Assembly (NCBI GenBank): GCA_020062605.1
Contig: JAGUWA010000445.1
Coordinates: 1 to 5,553 of the forward strand
Length of the DNA stretch: 5,553 nt
Origin: Parvibaculum sp.
GTDB taxonomy: Bacteria; Pseudomonadota; Alphaproteobacteria; Parvibaculales; Parvibaculaceae
Reading direction: 5' to 3'
The position numbers and the translations under genes are program-made. The first letter of the stretch is position 1. Each line of letters starts with the position of its first letter. Positions 5,007-5,553 of this stretch are shown piece after piece. The notes under the pieces are model-generated. The model ran no database searches, was not told the DNA's origin, and was given only the letters and a program-made list of their open reading frames with translations.

Positions 5007-5553
5007 GCGATCCTCAGCACCCTCTCGCCATCCACCAGCTCGATGCCGGCATATTCGCAGATGCCCTCCCGGCGCTGGAAGACGCTGACCGCGATGAGCC
5101 AGACCTTGACGATGCGCGCGGGCGGCGCGCCCACGGCTTTCGCATAGTCGGCGCGAACCGGCTGTTCCTCCGACAGCCACTTGCCGAGATCCGCCGGGTT
5201 CGAGCGCAGCACCCAATGCGTCTCGACCTTGTCCCAGAAGGGAAGCGGGCAGCGGAAGATCGTGCCTTCGGCGAGCGAGGAGGACCACATGTAGGTGAGG
5301 TCCTGGCCGTTATCGAACTCGACCGCAATCGAGAGATAGTCATGCGTGGGCTGGATGTCTTCCGGCAGGTCGCAGGGGAGCCTGTCCGCCTTCCAGCGCC
5401 AGCGAAGGCGCGTATTCTCCGTGAGCGGAAAGTCGACCGGATATTGCAGAATGCCGACATCGCCCGATGTGTGGCAGCAGATGCTGTGATCGCCGTTCGC
5501 ATGAGCATCTCGGAAGATACGGCCCTCGCCCAGACGCCAGAGATAGCGCCAGC
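5003..5553 (-). CDS. DUF3047-like hypothetical protein, C-terminal part
   Basis: The frame is open from the right edge to a TAG at 5005-5003, giving 182 visible residues with the N-terminus outside the window. An internal ATG at 5290 is not the start, because the similarity continues well upstream of it. The visible part contains LRWRWKADRLP, then LSIAVEFDNGQDLTYMWSSS, then ETHWVLRSNPADLGKW, then RADYAKAVGAPPARIVKVWL, ending in EYAGIELVDGERVLRIA. This order (W-R-W strand, a Y-x-W-S strand, V-L-R-S strand, D-Y-x-x-A-x-G-x-x-P helix, terminal strand) resembles DUF3047 proteins, predicted beta-rich proteins of unknown role (family knowledge from memory). The usual DUF3047 segment with T-D-T-D-N is replaced here by AVSVFQRREG, so it is a divergent member or a neighbouring family. 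A signal peptide cannot be judged. The last 4 nt overlap gph. Confidence 0.8.
   Translation of the reverse strand, partial: WRYLWRLGEGRIFRDAHANGDHSICCHTSGDVGILQYPVDFPLTENTRLRWRWKADRLPCDLPEDIQPTHDYLSIAVEFDNGQDLTYMWSSSLAEGTIFRCPLPFWDKVETHWVLRSNPADLGKWLSEEQPVRADYAKAVGAPPARIVKVWLIAVSVFQRREGICEYAGIELVDGERVLRIA

Noticed and set aside
4233..5288. Minus-strand open frame of 351 codons opposite gph
   Set aside because: It overlaps gph fully and the DUF3047-like gene in another frame, and shows no recognisable protein features.

Overview
This window comes from a GC-rich proteobacterial chromosome, most likely an alphaproteobacterium. The evidence is the strong G/C bias at third codon positions, the very long open frames on the antisense strands, a glutathione reductase and rpiA arranged as in many Rhizobiales-like genomes, and an intergenic palindrome with a GGGTCAAGCCC core of a kind I recall as common between alphaproteobacterial genes. 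The genus cannot be fixed from this sequence alone. No phage, insertion sequence, CRISPR, rRNA or tRNA was seen.

Layout from left to right. Bases 1-71 (minus) hold the first 23 codons of a glutathione reductase gene (gor) that runs off the left edge. Bases 72-201 are a 130-base spacer holding a composite palindromic repeat made of two inverted hairpin units around a small central hairpin. Bases 202-900 (minus) are rpiA, ribose-5-phosphate isomerase A. Bases 904-2364 (minus) are a GabD-type succinate-semialdehyde dehydrogenase, whose stop codon lies 3 nt before the rpiA start. Bases 2365-2524 are a divergent promoter spacer. Bases 2525-3670 (plus) encode a DUF2817 / M14-like zinc hydrolase of unknown substrate. 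Bases 3674-4165 (minus) encode a GNAT acetyltransferase, tail to tail with the previous gene. Bases 4166-4325 are a second divergent spacer. Bases 4326-5006 (plus) are gph, a phosphoglycolate phosphatase of the HAD superfamily. Bases 5003-5553 (minus) are the C-terminal part of a DUF3047-like protein that runs off the right edge and shares its stop region with gph.

The minus-strand series gabD -> rpiA -> gor reads as one transcription unit with a redox and pentose-phosphate theme. GabD can yield NADPH (or NADH), RpiA belongs to the non-oxidative pentose phosphate pathway, and Gor spends NADPH to reduce glutathione disulfide. This functional reading is inference from gene order. gph, which in related genomes I recall next to rpiA, is here about 2 kb away on the other strand, with gabD, the DUF2817 gene and the GNAT gene in between.

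The window looks like ordinary, densely packed housekeeping and accessory metabolism. I see no clear new multi-gene system. The points most worth a second look are the composite palindrome at 96-186, the uncharacterised but catalytically intact DUF2817 enzyme, and the unusually tight convergent gene ends.
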